Notes under the pieces: generated by a model | Databases searched by the model: none | What the model was told of the DNA's origin: nothing | What the model saw: only the letters and a program-made list of their open reading frames with translations | Position numbers and translations under genes: made by a program | In this document: piece after piece, positions 10,974-22,079 of the stretch | Layout of the letters: every line of letters starts with the position of its first letter | Position numbering within the stretch: the first letter of the stretch is position 1 | Assembly (NCBI GenBank): GCA_963556255.1 | Contig: OY744611.1 | Coordinates: forward strand, 36,316,985-36,380,984 | Origin: Allolobophora icterica | Lineage: Eukaryota; Annelida; Clitellata; Crassiclitellata; Lumbricidae | DNA length: 64,000 nt | Direction: 5' to 3'

Positions 10974-13900
10974 GGGCTCTCTCTACTCAGGCGCTCCAAT
11001 ATTATTATCGCATATCACCATCACCATCAACAACGGGTTAATAATTATCGGCAACTAACCTATTATGTCGCCTTGTCAGCCAAAGAACGAGGAATAAGAC
11101 TGCAGCGATGAGAATCACTCCACTGATTACTCCAACCACGATTCTAGCGATCTCACCTTCAATTATTAATAATAAGAAAATGTAATATATATTTTCCATA
11201 TATATTTATACAAACATTGTAGGATGCAAAATTAATTAAATTAGCATCATGATTGAATGCGTCCGTTTGTGAACGACTACTAGGTCTACATGTTTAGTCA
11301 TTCATTCGGTACACGAAGCAGGCAATATCCGTCACAGTCAAGCCCCATCGTCATTTGACGGATTTCCTAAATAGACCTACTACTGATGTAGGGCCTATAA
11401 GTAGACAGTATCTTAAACAGAGTCAGAAAAATACTTAGAAACATCATCGTTCGCCCATCCTTTGACGGACAGACAGAAGTATGTCTTGTGGCGTCTTCCT
11501 AAATGTTAAAGATGTAGGGGCCTAGCTGTTATTTTTGGTAGCCATTAATTACGAACAGTCCGGAATTTCCACGTACGTGCTTCTCCTGTGCGTCTTCAGA
11601 ATTCGGCAATGATGATTTAAGCAAAACACAGCATCTGTTGCCAAGAATATCGTGAATGTATACTTATCGGGCGCTATACTTCGAATATGTGACCTTTGCA
11701 GCTTCGGCTACAAATGATCTCGCCCTTCTTCGTACAGTTAGGCCTATACCACCATGGATCGAGCGTCATAGTCGCTGCTAGTAGCTGAAGGACCATTTTG
11801 GGCTTCTTCTGATCCAGCGACAGTAAAAAATTTTACATCAACTGTCTATTTTGTAAAACATGAGCGCTTGTCTTGCATCAATAAGAGGCTACTTACTTAC
11901 TTGATAACAGACCCCGACATACAGAGGCGTCTACCCCTCCCCCGAAGTCATTGAAGCAACTTCCCCTCTCATCCCTCCTCTTTCCCCTTCCCCTTCCCCT
12001 TCCTTTAATGATGGCACATACACTGCCATATCCCCCCAATTTTTTGGATGGCGCATTTGCTCAAAGGTTTCTATGGAGTAGACGCCCCTGCCGACACAGA
12101 CTGAGCAGTGCTCACAGTTGAGTCTGTGTTGGAATCAGAGCATGTCGATCGTTATGATGATAAATTGTATACCTCTTACCGGACTGCAGACCTGTCGAGT
12201 CATTTCCACCAGTTCCACTCGCCAGAGTGGAAATCAAAGACGACGTCGTGGTGTAGCTGGAAATTCCAGTAGAGGATGATGTAGAAACGATGGAGTATTG
12301 GCTGACCGATGAAGACGTCACAGAACTCTGTATGGAGGGATTGGACGAAGAAGGAAGAGTAGGAATAGAAGTAAGGGAAGGAGTAATCTTTATGGAAAGA
12401 TAGGACGAAGAAGGAAGAGTAGGAATAGAAGTAAGGGAAGGAGTAATCTTTATGGAAAGATAGGACGAAGAAGGAAGAGTAGGAATAGAAGTGCGGGGAG
12501 ACGAAGAAGAGCTCCAACGATTTTCATTAGGCTTATTTCCTTCACCGTTTCTCCGTGGTTGCAGCAACTGTCCTGCAAAACCCAGGCACATAGTGATATA
12601 GCAAATTTCGTTGATCGATCTCTACGTGTTTGCGCGAGACTGCCAGTATTGACCGTCTCCATGTACACACAGGTGAGCATAATTCATTCGTCAACGACGA
12701 AATTTAATGATTCTAGAACTCTAGCGTCATATGGGCAAATGACAAGGTTATTTAAAGGCGCTATAAAAATTCCCAGATACTTACCTCAAATTGTCTTATG
12801 CTTTTACCTTACCTCGAGACCTCTTTCCCTCAAGTAAAGTAAACTTGCCTTTAATTGGAGTTTAACAAGCCTTTGAGAAATTGTAATGTAGGCCTATGCG
12901 ATAACGATTATCATTCCCGACATGATCTGTCATTCCATGGACATGTCTTAATTTGCCGTAATCAAATATTTTAATTAGGCCTACGCTTTAAATTGCCTTA
13001 ACCAGGACTAGGGGCCTATCGAATAAGCTGTTGCCCTGCGCCTAAGTTTCAGAAGATGTTTTAGAATTCGCATTTAACGATTACGATTAACCTTGTAAAT
13101 TTACATCTATTACGGATGTCGTCCTATTTAGTAGTAGATCTAACCCAGAGTTTTTCAAACTGTGGTCCGCGGACCCCTGGGGGTCCGCGAGGGATATGGC
13201 GGGGGTCCGCGAGAGCGTTCTGAAAATAATGTGATGCTTAACACTGTATGGTTTTATCATTAACAGCTTGTGTTTTCAAATTCATACGCTACTTATAGTG
13301 TGCGTGTAACTGTATGATCCACAAGGATCCAATTGGGTATTCGATCACACCAGTTTTGTGATGCTGCTGATAGTTATTCTTTGCGTACTATGGCCTACAG
13401 TCACGTAAATAAGATGTAGGCTTATGGTCACGTTACATTTCTAGCCTAATAACACGTGTGTTTTTATAAAATTTAATATAGGTCCTACAATTTCTGCTAA
13501 TCGACTGCCAATCATTTCTGCACCCAATGTAAGCGCGATGTATTTGAAGCCTTCTTCAGAAGTAGACCTACAACTAGATTCCATTTAAACAAGTTTAAGA
13601 TATTTACAAAACAAACTTTGAAAGTCTACAAGTGTTTCATTTAGAAAATCAACACTGAATATGAGCCTGATTGTTTTTTTCCATGGAAGAAACACCGAAG
13701 CTCTAGCTAGGACTCTAGGCTAGTTGTTTTTATATAAGCGCTATATTTTCTTCTAATTGTAACTCTGGACTGACTAGGGTTTTCTGAAAAAAAACACTTG
13801 CTCTATAGTCTATAGCATTAAGTATTACAAGACATAGTTAGCTAAAAATGTCAAAAATGGACTCTAGTGGTTCCTCCAGTGAAGGCTTCATTTGCAATAT

Positions 13901-15540
13901 GCTGGTCTATTTCCGGATTGTGTACTCTGGACTTGTAGAATTAGAAATTTGTGGAAATCGCCTGGTTTTAGCCTTTAGATGAACGATAATACAGAGATTT
14001 GCAAAGTATATCCCTATTTCGTTCACGTTCGCTGTTATCTGCTAACTATATAATTTTGCTATTTGTATTATGGATAACTTTCTGAAACGTAAGAAAACAG
14101 TGCTTAGGCCTATCCAAACTAGCACCAATTACGGACAGTTTTTGCAAGGCAAAGCAAGCACATCCCTCTCGTTGGCATTACTGGCTTTTGGCGAAACCGA
14201 TGTTATTCATTTCTTTTAAAAATGACTGTGTTTCATAGTTATTGCAGGGAGTTAATAACAATTTATTTAGTGTTACTTTTCATTTTATAATAGGCTAGTC
14301 CTCAGCGTCATAAATAAGCAAGCGTGTATTGTGGAAATAGTCTATCTGCCTGTTATTTTATTAAATTTTAAGGATAGGGGCCTAAATTTTGCTTTGTAAA
14401 TACTGGGGGTCCGCGAGCTATGCCTAGAAAAAATAGGGGTCCCTGGTCCAAAAAGTTTGAAAACCTCTGATCTAACCTATTTCTAGTAGATCTGGCCTAT
14501 TTTAATAGAGTTCTAGATCTAGCCAATTTAGTAGATCTAACCTATTTAGTAGATCTAACCTATTTAGTAGATCTAACCTATTTAGTAGATCTAACCTATT
14601 TAGTAGATCTAACCTATTTAGTAGATCTTACCTACTTAGTAGATCTAACCTAATTAGTAGGTCTAACCTATTTAGTAGAGCTAATTAACTATTTAGTAGG
14701 TCTAACCTATTTAGTGGATCTAACCCAGGGCTTTTTTCAGCCGGAACGCGCCGGTACGGCGTTCCGGCACCTTTTTCAGCTCCTAAAAAATAATTTATTT
14801 ATTTTAATAATTAAAACAATAATTTAGTTATTTTAATTTAATTTAAGTATTTTTGAACTGTTTTCAGTGTTTATTGAGACCCCTCCCAACCCCCAATCCC
14901 GTTTTTCTCGTGATTTTAGCCCGCCCATAATTGTTGCGTTCCGGCACCTATTGTTCCGTTCCGGAACCTTTTTTCTAGAAAAAAAGCACTGATCTAACCT
15001 AGTTAGTAAATCTAACCTATTTAGTAGATTTAACCTATTTAGTAGATCTAACCTGATCCCGTAACAGCGAAGCAACCAATTAGGAAGAGTTGTTTTATCA
15101 TTTCGATATTCCGTTACTTCTTCACGATTTGGGAAACCAAGTCTTCAAATCGATCCAAATGAAACAAGTTATTATTATTATTTGATATAGGCCTAATCAG
15201 TTATCACAAACTGTGACACTTCTCACGAAAGGCAGAAGCGACGTTATTGGCTGTAGGTTAAAAACTTGCCAGCTAACATATAATTTGTCTTTCGTACATA
15301 GGCCTATGAATCAGGAAGCTGTCGAATATTTCACTCGTATAAAACCTATGCGACCTTTAGAATCATAGGCCGTTAAGCCTTCGATGACCTGGTTGGTGGG
15401 CCCTGCCGGGGAAAGTCCCTAAACATTGGTCACGATTCAGCGATCGTAAGTGTCGACTCGCAGTGCATGAAGAACTGAGCCAAGGCTGAGGGGTGAGTCC
15501 TACGTTAAGACTCCCATTGTACGCACCATTCAGGATTCCT
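8532..15540 (-). CDS. Mucin-like single-pass receptor with ITIM-like tail, paralog B
   Basis: Most intact member of an unrecognised family. Minus-strand exons in transcript order: ectodomain 15407-15540, Ser/Thr-rich 12180-12572, transmembrane 11060-11156, cytoplasmic 10198-10310, terminal 8532-8716 (stop at 8532). All junction phases fit (1, 1, 2, 1). The ectodomain exon reads GILNGAYNGSLNVGL, then [13 protein letters not shown], with two cysteines. The second exon is a mucin-like stalk with three 20-residue repeats (STLPSSSYLSIKITPSLTSI type). The TM segment is [20 protein letters not shown], then LTRRHNR. The tail carries SYEFPSV, HQYAVI and, in the last exon, TSQYEIVTP, which fits the ITIM pattern S-x-Y-x-x-V. 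The ectodomain exon has a GC donor (CCCG|GCAGGG). The cytoplasmic exon ends ACGG|GTAAGT; unspliced it would stop after GK. N-terminal exons were not found, and extra exons between those listed are possible. Receptor function is inferred from layout only. Confidence 0.6.
9021..9263. mobile_element. hAT-type MITE, GGCGGCGATC family
   Basis: Termini CAGTGGCGGCGATC and GATCGCCGCCCATG are inverted repeats. The element is flanked by a perfect 8-bp duplication CTCCTGGT at 9013-9020 and 9264-9271. No coding sequence. Confidence 0.92.
9736..9944. mobile_element. hAT-type MITE, CAGGGCTGTAGT family, copy 2
   Basis: Near-identical to 7765-7973. The flanking 8-bp duplication CTGCTATC is at 9728-9735 and 9945-9952, and the right terminal base has changed from G to A. 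It lies in the intron between the two cytoplasmic exons of paralog B. Confidence 0.9.
10480..10605. repeat. (TCR)n/(ATC)n low-complexity tract
   Basis: Imperfect CATCAT and GTCGTC trinucleotides. All long open frames here, such as poly-Ser, poly-His and poly-Met, are products of the repeat. The tract is conserved in shortened form at 24905-24990 in unit C. Confidence 0.85.
10909..10973. repeat. (AATC)n microsatellite
   Basis: About 16 perfect TCAA tetranucleotides in the intron between the TM and cytoplasmic exons of paralog B. The repeated SINQ-type frames are artefacts. Confidence 0.95.
11922..12090. mobile_element. hAT-type MITE, RGGCGTCTA family, copy in unit B
   Basis: Termini CAGAGGCGTCTACCC and GGAGTAGACGCCCCTG are inverted. 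The flanks CCGACATA (11914-11921) and CCGACACA (12091-12098) are a 7/8 target duplication. Unit A keeps the empty site near 637 (GACCCCGACACGGACC). It lies in the intron just after the Ser/Thr exon. Confidence 0.85.
13146..14469. mobile_element. Non-autonomous hAT element, 1.3 kb
   Basis: Starts CAGAGTTTTTCAAACTGTGG and ends TTTGAAAACCTCTG, with subterminal GGGGGTCCGCGAG motifs at both ends. A perfect 8-bp duplication ATCTAACC flanks it (13138-13145 and 14470-14477). No transposase frame is visible inside. Confidence 0.92.
14726..14991. mobile_element. hAT-type MITE, GTTCCGG family, copy 1
   Basis: Starts CAGGGCTTTTTTCAGCCGGA and ends AAAAAAAGCACTG, with GTTCCGG motifs at both ends. The target duplication is ATCTAACC (14718-14725 and 14992-14999). 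A near-identical copy is at 58432-58689. Confidence 0.92.
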
Positions 15541-17870
15541 CTGAAAGTCGTGACGCTTGTTTCCGCATCTAGTCATGTGACACTCTATACGGTCGTGTCG
15601 AATTCATGCCAAGAGGAAGCTCCGTCTGTCTATGGGCGGCCGCAGGAATTTTTAGAGGAGGGCAAAATTTGTGTAGGGGCAACATTTTTGTAGGGGGCAG
15701 AATTTTTGTAGGGAGAGCGAAGCAGTGGTTAAATTGCTCATCCAGAGGTGGTGGGTCTCTAAATATTTGCAAATCCAAAAACCTACGGCTAATCCTAAAT
15801 TACAACAGGGACGTCATTTCAGCTTTTTTCGGGGAAGGCAGAAAAGAGGTTAAAATAATTTTCCGCGCTCGCGCGCGAATTTTTTTCTCAGCTTTCTGTG
15901 TGTTTCTTTTGAAATGCTTGGTATTTAGTCTACATGTGCAAAACTGTAAGCCAATGCTGCAAATGCAAATGCTTTTATTCTTTTTTAACCCATTTCTTCT
16001 TTCTCCTTTTCTTTTTTACATAATTTTTCCTTTTTTTTCAAAAAATCATGGTGACAAATCTCCCCCCAATTGACGTCCCTGAATTACAACATGCATGAAA
16101 CACGACACATCACCGATAATTGAAAGCAAAATCATTAACAATTAAGATTGAAACATAATATTACTTTACATAACATATTACAGAAGACTAGGCTTTGATC
16201 GACATGTCAATGCAATAACTTACAAAGCACATAATGAACAAAAACCAAAAATTAATATGCAGACTACTTTCAAATTCAAGATCTAGCTCAGTAAGTAATG
16301 CAGTCTGACTATAGCCTTAAATCATAACAGGTGTAAACCCAGTGAAAAGCTGAAAATTAAGCAGGAATTTCAATACTGTCATTCTGTCAATGCCACAATA
16401 TGCTGACTTAGAAACATTTCCATACTGCCCTGCATGCTTCTGTGGTTGTGGACGTTTGTGGTTCTTTCAATTGCACTTGCATAAATCTGTTGCACGCTAA
16501 CCACTACGCTATATCTATTCCGCCAGGGCAGAAATTTGGTTCGAGGTTTCTGCTCCACTTGTGCCCCTAGCCAACCCAGCTATAATGAGTACACCGACAG
16601 TCCACTGTCGGTGGGAAGACGAGACGGCGAGGGAGAGGACTGGCCACCCGACCTCATATGCCAAGGCTAAGAAAATAAAGTCGCTAGCACTTCATACCCG
16701 TGGCTGTCTGATCAGGTTAGATTAATAGCTTAATTTAAGGGACGGCAAGAAAATCTGTTGCAGCATGACGACCCTTAGCAATCCATCCACGTACGATAGC
16801 TTTCTTTGCACGCTGGCCAACTTTCTTTTCGACATTAAGCTTATCTGCAGACTGCATGCGCGATAACTATAACTAATCAAATGACGTGCTATTCCAGATT
16901 TTCAAACGATTCCAGCTCAGCCTTCCGAAATTCCGTAAACGAGTTATTAATGATGCAAACTACTGTGCTATCGCTCGGATGTAGGCCCAAATCTGCTTCT
17001 GCTGCCACAGTCTTGGGTTACTAACCTTCGGCAGCGATTATAAAACAGCAGGCGATTTAAGTAAACACATAGGTCCAAGTAGTTTTCTATGATGCTATAT
17101 AGTGAATATTGAACCGCACTGTGAGGCTGACAAATGCTAATCTGATCTTCGGTGGTGGATCTATCTGTTGAGGTGATGGGTCTCCCTGTTAAGGTGATGG
17201 GTCTCCCTTCTTAGGTGGCGGATCTCATAATTTGGGTGGTGGGTCTCACAATGCAGGTGGCGGATCTCAAATCAGAGGTGCCGGATCTCAGATCCGGCGG
17301 GATCCGGCTGAATTTAACCACTGGAGCGAAGTGACGTTTTTGCATAGAATGAACACAGAACACATGATTACTTTAAAAATTAATGATGGTCAAGGGTCGA
17401 CTTACCTAAATAATTGCTTTTTTGCATTGAAAATCGTGTTGGGACTATTGTAACAATATAATAATCAAGATTTTATTTTTGTAAAATATTTGCAAAATCC
17501 GGGGGGCAAATGCCACCTTGCCCTCTCTGGACGCCCATGTGTCTGTCTGTCTGTATATATATGCTTGTCTGTCTGTCTATTTGTCTGTTTCTCTGCAGTA
17601 ACTCCAAAGGATTCTGTCGGCAACTTCAAATGATTTCGTCTGCAACTTCAAAGGATTCCATTGGCAGCAACTTAAAAATAGAAACAACGGAGTCGCTTCT
17701 GTTGGATAAGCTTAATGAGTAAGCGACTGACTTAACAACTTAGTTGACTAAGTATTATCCACTAAGTCGCCAAGACTTTGTCGACTGGCTTACCAACTTG
17801 CTATCGACTTCTCTGGTAATCCGGCATGTCTAGTGGCCTACCTATTGATGCCTGCCTATTAATGCTATTA
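15541..17870. other. Block upstream of paralog B ectodomain exon
   Basis: 15541-15720 and 17330-17870 match units A and C. The 1.6 kb between them is absent from A and C. That insert has a stretch with TTCCGCGCTCGCGCGCGAAT near 15860, a SINE-like copy at 16508-16740, and tandem GGTGGCGGATCTC-type units at 17150-17310. No supported gene. Confidence 0.5.
16508..16740 (+). repeat. tRNA-derived SINE-like repeat, copy 1
   Basis: GCCAGGGCAGAAATTTGGTT, GTCGGTGGGAAGACGAGACG and CTTCATACCCGTGGCTG are shared with the minus-strand copy at 56752-57035, which keeps a recognisable tRNA-like head. The head is truncated here. Confidence 0.7.
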
Positions 17871-17883
17871 ATTGAGCTTGAGG

Positions 17884-19746
17884 CAGCAACTACAGAACAT
17901 TAGCGCTGATGAACCATATGAGCAAGGTACTGATGACCATCTTACTAGAACGGCTGAAGCCGCAGGTAGAGGAACATCTGGCCGAAGAGCAGGCAGGTTT
18001 CAGAAAAGACCGCAACCAGTGATGGGCAATTGTTAACTAAAAAGTTGCTAACTATTAGTTTAACTAAAAAAATTTAGTTAAGGAAGAAGTTTAACTAAAA
18101 AAAATAGTTTAGTTAAAACCATAGTTTAACTAAAAAATTTTAGTTGCTAACTAAAAAGTTTAACTAAAAAAATCAGCAATATGCAACTATTTTTCCACAG
18201 TGAACATTGAACACTGTCAGCAAAAAAACATGTTAACACTGCATGGTTTTATCATTTACAGCCTGTGTCTTCAATTTCATACACTACTTACAGTGCACAT
18301 GTAACTCCATGCCAGAACAGTACACATTGCATAGTTTGAAGGTGAAATTGTCATTGACGCTTTGCATTATTACAGTTCACTTAACGTCTTTTATTGTGAA
18401 AATGTTTGTCGTAAATAGTTGGAAAATAGTTGGAAAAAGTTTAACTACTTTTTTTTAGTTTAGTTAACTAATTTCCAAAATCAGTTGCCAACTTTAGTTT
18501 AACTACTTTTTTTAGTTGGAAAATAGTTTTAGTTTAACTAAAAAAAAGAGTTTAGTGCCCATCACTGACCGCAACACAGTACAACAGATACTAATTCTGA
18601 GGCTCATAGCAGAAAAAGCGAAAAGAAAGGGGAAAGTAGTGCACGACTGCTTTATCGGTTTTCAAAAGGCGTTCGACTCGGTGAGACACGATGTTCTACA
18701 AGCAGTGCTCAAGTCATTCGGAGTGGGGAGGAGACTGACGCAAATGATCAAACATGCGTGCAGCGAGGCGAAATCAGCGGTCAGAGTGGACAAGGATATC
18801 GGTGAATGGTTCAACATCACAGTAGGCGCAAAACAAGGCGACCCCATCTCTCCGACAGCATTCATCACATACTTAGAAAGAGTGATGGAAAAAATCAAAA
18901 ACAAAAAACCGGAATCTCAATACATGGGACATTGGTAAACAACTTGATATTCGCAGATGACATAGACGTGATAGAAGAAAACACCCAAAACATACAGGAA
19001 AACGTGAAGACACTACACAAGGAAGGGGAGGCGGTAGGGCTGAGAATTAATAACAGCAAAACAAAGACAATGACATTTGGGAGTAGGGATAACACGACAG
19101 TAGTGGAGGTGAATGGTGAGACACTAGAGAACGTGGAAGAATTTGTCTACCTGGGAAGCCTGCTGACGTGGAACAACGACTGTGGGAAGGAGATAGGAAG
19201 AAGAATTGCGAAGGCAGCAGGAGCAATGGCGGGATTTGGGAGTATCTGGAGAAGTCGCGAGATCACTATCCAAACCAAAATAGAAATAATCAAAACATGC
19301 GTATTCAGCGTATTGTTATACGCATGCGAGACATGGACTCTGCGAAAGCGCGACACAAACAAACTACTGGCATTCGAAATGAGATGCTACAGAAGGATAT
19401 TACACATCAGGTGGCAACAAAAGATAACAAACAAAGAGGTACGCGTAAGAATTGGAAACACCAAAAACATCAAGCAACTGATAATGAAAAGAAAGCTCAA
19501 CTTCTTTGGACATGTGTGCAGAATGGACAACAACAGACTGATCAAGCAAACCATGTTTGGGTTAATTGACGGTACGGGGATCAGAGGGAGGCCAAGCAGA
19601 GAATGGTTGGACGATGTTAAAGATTGGTGCGAAATGGACATACACAGGCTGAGCCTGATAGCACAGGAACGATACGTATGGAGGCAAATGGTGAAGCATG
19701 CGATTGACACCAACGGGCGCTGAGCCCATGGACTGATGATGATGAT
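17884..19746 (+). mobile_element. RTE-like non-LTR retrotransposon, interrupted by a MITE
   Basis: The reverse transcriptase runs in two plus-strand pieces: 17884-18016, and 18576 onward. Together they give EEQAGFRKDRN, HDCFIGFQKAFDSVRHDV, GAKQGDPISPTAF, NNLIFADDIDVIEEN, EEFVYLGSLLTWNNDCGKEI, LLYACETWTLRKRD and FFGHVCRMDN. One frameshift lies in the A-rich stretch near 18890-18910, before the FADD box, and the last frame ends at 19723. The 3' end is a GATGATGATGATG tail. AATTGAGCTTGAG occurs on both sides (17871-17883 and 19747-19759), as expected for an insertion duplication. The 5' end is truncated. Confidence 0.9.
18017..18567. mobile_element. hAT-type MITE nested in the LINE reverse transcriptase
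   Basis: Starts CAGTGATGGGCA and ends TGCCCATCACTG, with many TTTAGTTAACTAAAA-type internal inverted motifs. A perfect 8-bp duplication ACCGCAAC is at 18009-18016 and 18568-18575. Removing the element restores the LINE frame across FRKDRN to TVQQILIL. Confidence 0.93.
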
Positions 19747-19759
19747 GAATTGAGCTTGA

Positions 19760-20035
19760 GACGATCGTGGAGATGAGAAGGAGGATGGCTGGACACACAC
19801 TACGATTACCGGTACAGAGACCGGCAAAGAAGGCAATGACCTGGGTACCAGAGGGGGGAAGAAGAAATAGAGGACGTCCAAAGAAGACCCGGAGAAGCAC
19901 TTTCAAGGAGGATCTAGCGGCGATGGGTGTCGAATGGAGCGAGGCAGAGGTCATCGCAGACAAACGTACAGAGTGGAGGAATCTTGTCGCCCGATGTTCT
20001 GCGAAGAACGTAAGGAACTAAGAGAGAGAGATGAA
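19760..20035 (+). mobile_element. 3' end of a second LINE
   Basis: Frame 19767-20021 gives RRRMAGHTLRLPV, WVPEGGRRNRGRPKKT and DKRTEWRNLVARCSAK. This is the usual C-terminal tail of many invertebrate non-LTR reverse transcriptases. A related fragment lies on the minus strand at 49738-49975. 5'-truncated. Confidence 0.85.
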
Positions 20036-20215
20036 TGCTATGTATTTTGTCGCCTATACTCTACTGACAGACCTATGACTGAAATGTGAATTTAAGAAAG
20101 GTGACAGACGCGTATACGAGCTTTTGTAAAAGTAAATAAAACACACGCTTATATAGGGCCTAAATCCGAGGTGCACTGCAGTGCTCGTTCAACCTGCATT
20201 CCATTTCGTACTGAT

Positions 20216-20548
20216 TAATCCAGTGACTCCCAACCTTTCTTCAGAGCAAGACATCCTTACTAAAAGTCAGTAAGTCAACTGCACCTGGCCTTAATTTAGT
20301 TTCATTCAGTTGGTAGTTGGTTCTTTATTCTAACAACGAGCAACGTTCCTGGCATTCAACCACAGTGTTCAGACTATTTCTACACTACTGTTTGTTTTAC
20401 AAATAGTTAAAGGACATCGATATTCAATATAGTCTTTCACATTTTTAACCCATTCTGTCATTCAGCCGCGGCTCCCCAGAACAGGTTCGCGGCTCCCCCG
20501 AGCAGGTTCACGGCACCCTCGTCGCGACACCCAGGTTTGGAAACATTT
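20216..20548. mobile_element. hAT-like MITE, CCCAACCT family
   Basis: Left end CAGTGACTCCCAACCTTTCT, right end ACCCAGGTTTGGAAACATT. Related copies occur in the same place in unit C (about 35263-35567) and, truncated, in unit A (about 3425-3724), so insertion predates the duplications. The ends are decayed. Confidence 0.65.
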
Positions 20549-20549
20549 A

Positions 20550-21135
20550 GCAATCAGTAGCAGTTGAGCAGTTTAACAAGTCAGACAGTTCACTACAAAT
20601 AACTGGATAAACGCAAAACTTACTGCAACGAAATCTGTTGCAGTTGGCCTAGAGAGTTTAACACGTTGCAATCACTCGCTACTGGTTTTATTAAAGTAGG
20701 CCTACACTTTATAATTGTCATGGATGATAATAACTACAGGCCTATGCATAGGCGTAGACTCTGGAGGGGCAGCCCCCGGCTGCCCCTCCAGAGTCTACGC
20801 CTATGCATAATTGAGATGGATTGTACACCCAGTGCCTCGCAATAATTGAGATGGATTGTACACCCAGTGCCACAAGTATAGAATGAATAACCAAATCCCC
20901 CTCCCCATATCTTGGACAAGTTTACTCCAGTGACTATATGAGGAGCGAGGGTTGGCCATCTAAATAGTGAAAACGATTGCGTCACGTGCAATGACGTCAT
21001 GTAACGTAACATAGGCACTACACCAATCAGGCAGGTAGCAAAGTAGCAGATTGTTAGACTGCTTGTAGTCTATTCAATTCTATTACACTGTGACTCATAC
21101 CAGTCCTCATAAGCATATAGTTTTGTTGTTTGTCA
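20550..21135. other. Duplicated block with short palindromic repeats
   Basis: Partly matches 35575-35890. At 20745-20812 a perfect palindrome centres on CCCCCGGCTGCCCCTCCAGA with arms ATGCATAGGCGTAGACTCTG. This is a hairpin-forming sequence. No gene seen. Confidence 0.55.
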
Positions 21136-21165
21136 CGTCGTGTTCATGGTAACCGGACACGTTCC

Positions 21166-21168
<3 letters not shown>

Positions 21169-21227
<59 letters not shown>

Positions 21228-21300
21228 CGTGCCAGTCTGTCTGTGTTTGCCCGTCTGTCTGTGTTTGCCTGTCTGTCTGTTTCCTGTCTGTGTTTTCTAT
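21169..21300. repeat. (GT)n microsatellite and TGTCTG tract
   Basis: About 26 GT dinucleotides followed by degenerate TGTCTG/TTTGCC repeats. The Cys-Val and Thr-His frames on the two strands are artefacts. Confidence 0.95.
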
Positions 21301-21975
21301 CTGTCTCTGTTTGCTTGTCTGTCTCTGTTTCTTGTCTGACTCTGGTTCCCTTTCTCTCCGTGTACCTGTCTTTCTGTTCAAATAACAGCGACTCTTAAAC
21401 GGAGTAGCTCTTTATTACAAATCAAACATCCAATCACTCAAAGAATCGCTCAGTAAATCAATTTTTCGATCAATCCATCAAACGCCCAAAAACAAAATCA
21501 TATTCGGAGATTTTCAGAAAAATATACAAGAGGTTCAATTGCCAATCTCATCAAATATTGTCCACATGTACTGTTACTATTATTACATACATTGAATGTT
21601 AAGATTAATGTTGTAACAGATATGTAATTGTTGCAACTAATTGACTTCATTTAAGGAAATTATTACAATGGCTCAATCCGGGTGGCTAAATTGGATGACT
21701 AAATTCAGATGGCTAACAAGAGAACACATGAAGCATATGCAAAGTATCTAAATTACATTCGTTTACACATACAACGTAAAGACGAAACATCATAAATATG
21801 TTAACAGCGTAAATAAGCAAACGATTTACATCAGAGAGAAACTGCTGTGCATTCAACTCACATCAAACTCAAATCTTAATACAAAAATTTATGATAAAAC
21901 TTTAAAAGAAAAAAACGGTTCCTAAAAACGAGTAAAAATCTGTTTTTGCTTAGACGCAAAGGAGAGAGCAGTAAT

Positions 21976-21985
21976 GATGATGATA

Positions 21986-22078
<93 letters not shown>
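21976..22078. repeat. (GAT)n microsatellite
   Basis: About 33 GAT units. On the minus strand this (ATC)n follows directly after the 3' end of the LINE at 22079-22850. It probably began as that element's simple-repeat tail merged with the GATGATGAT present in units A and C. Confidence 0.95.

Positions 22079-22079
<1 letters not shown>

Larger units (their letters stand above)
13124..15058. repeat. 19-bp satellite array, copy B, split by two hAT elements
   Basis: Units of TAGTAGATCTAACCTATTT at 13124-13145, 14470-14725 and 14992-15058. Both interruptions are transposons that used ATCTAACC, a piece of the satellite unit, as their 8-bp target. Confidence 0.92.

Noticed and set aside
12200..12517. 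105-codon Phe/Ser/Tyr-rich frame (ELFFVSPHFYSYSSF...)
   Set aside because: Out-of-frame shadow of the Ser/Thr exon of paralog B; the repeat keeps more than one frame open.
15606..16073. 155-codon plus frame
   Set aside because: Crosses a duplicated block boundary and a pyrimidine-rich tract; only part exists in units A and C, in different frames.
19387..19963. Minus-strand frames of 164 and 133 codons
   Set aside because: Antisense shadows of the LINE reverse transcriptase and its 3' end neighbour.
21130..21398. Poly-Cys-Val and poly-Thr-His frames
   Set aside because: Products of the (GT)n microsatellite.
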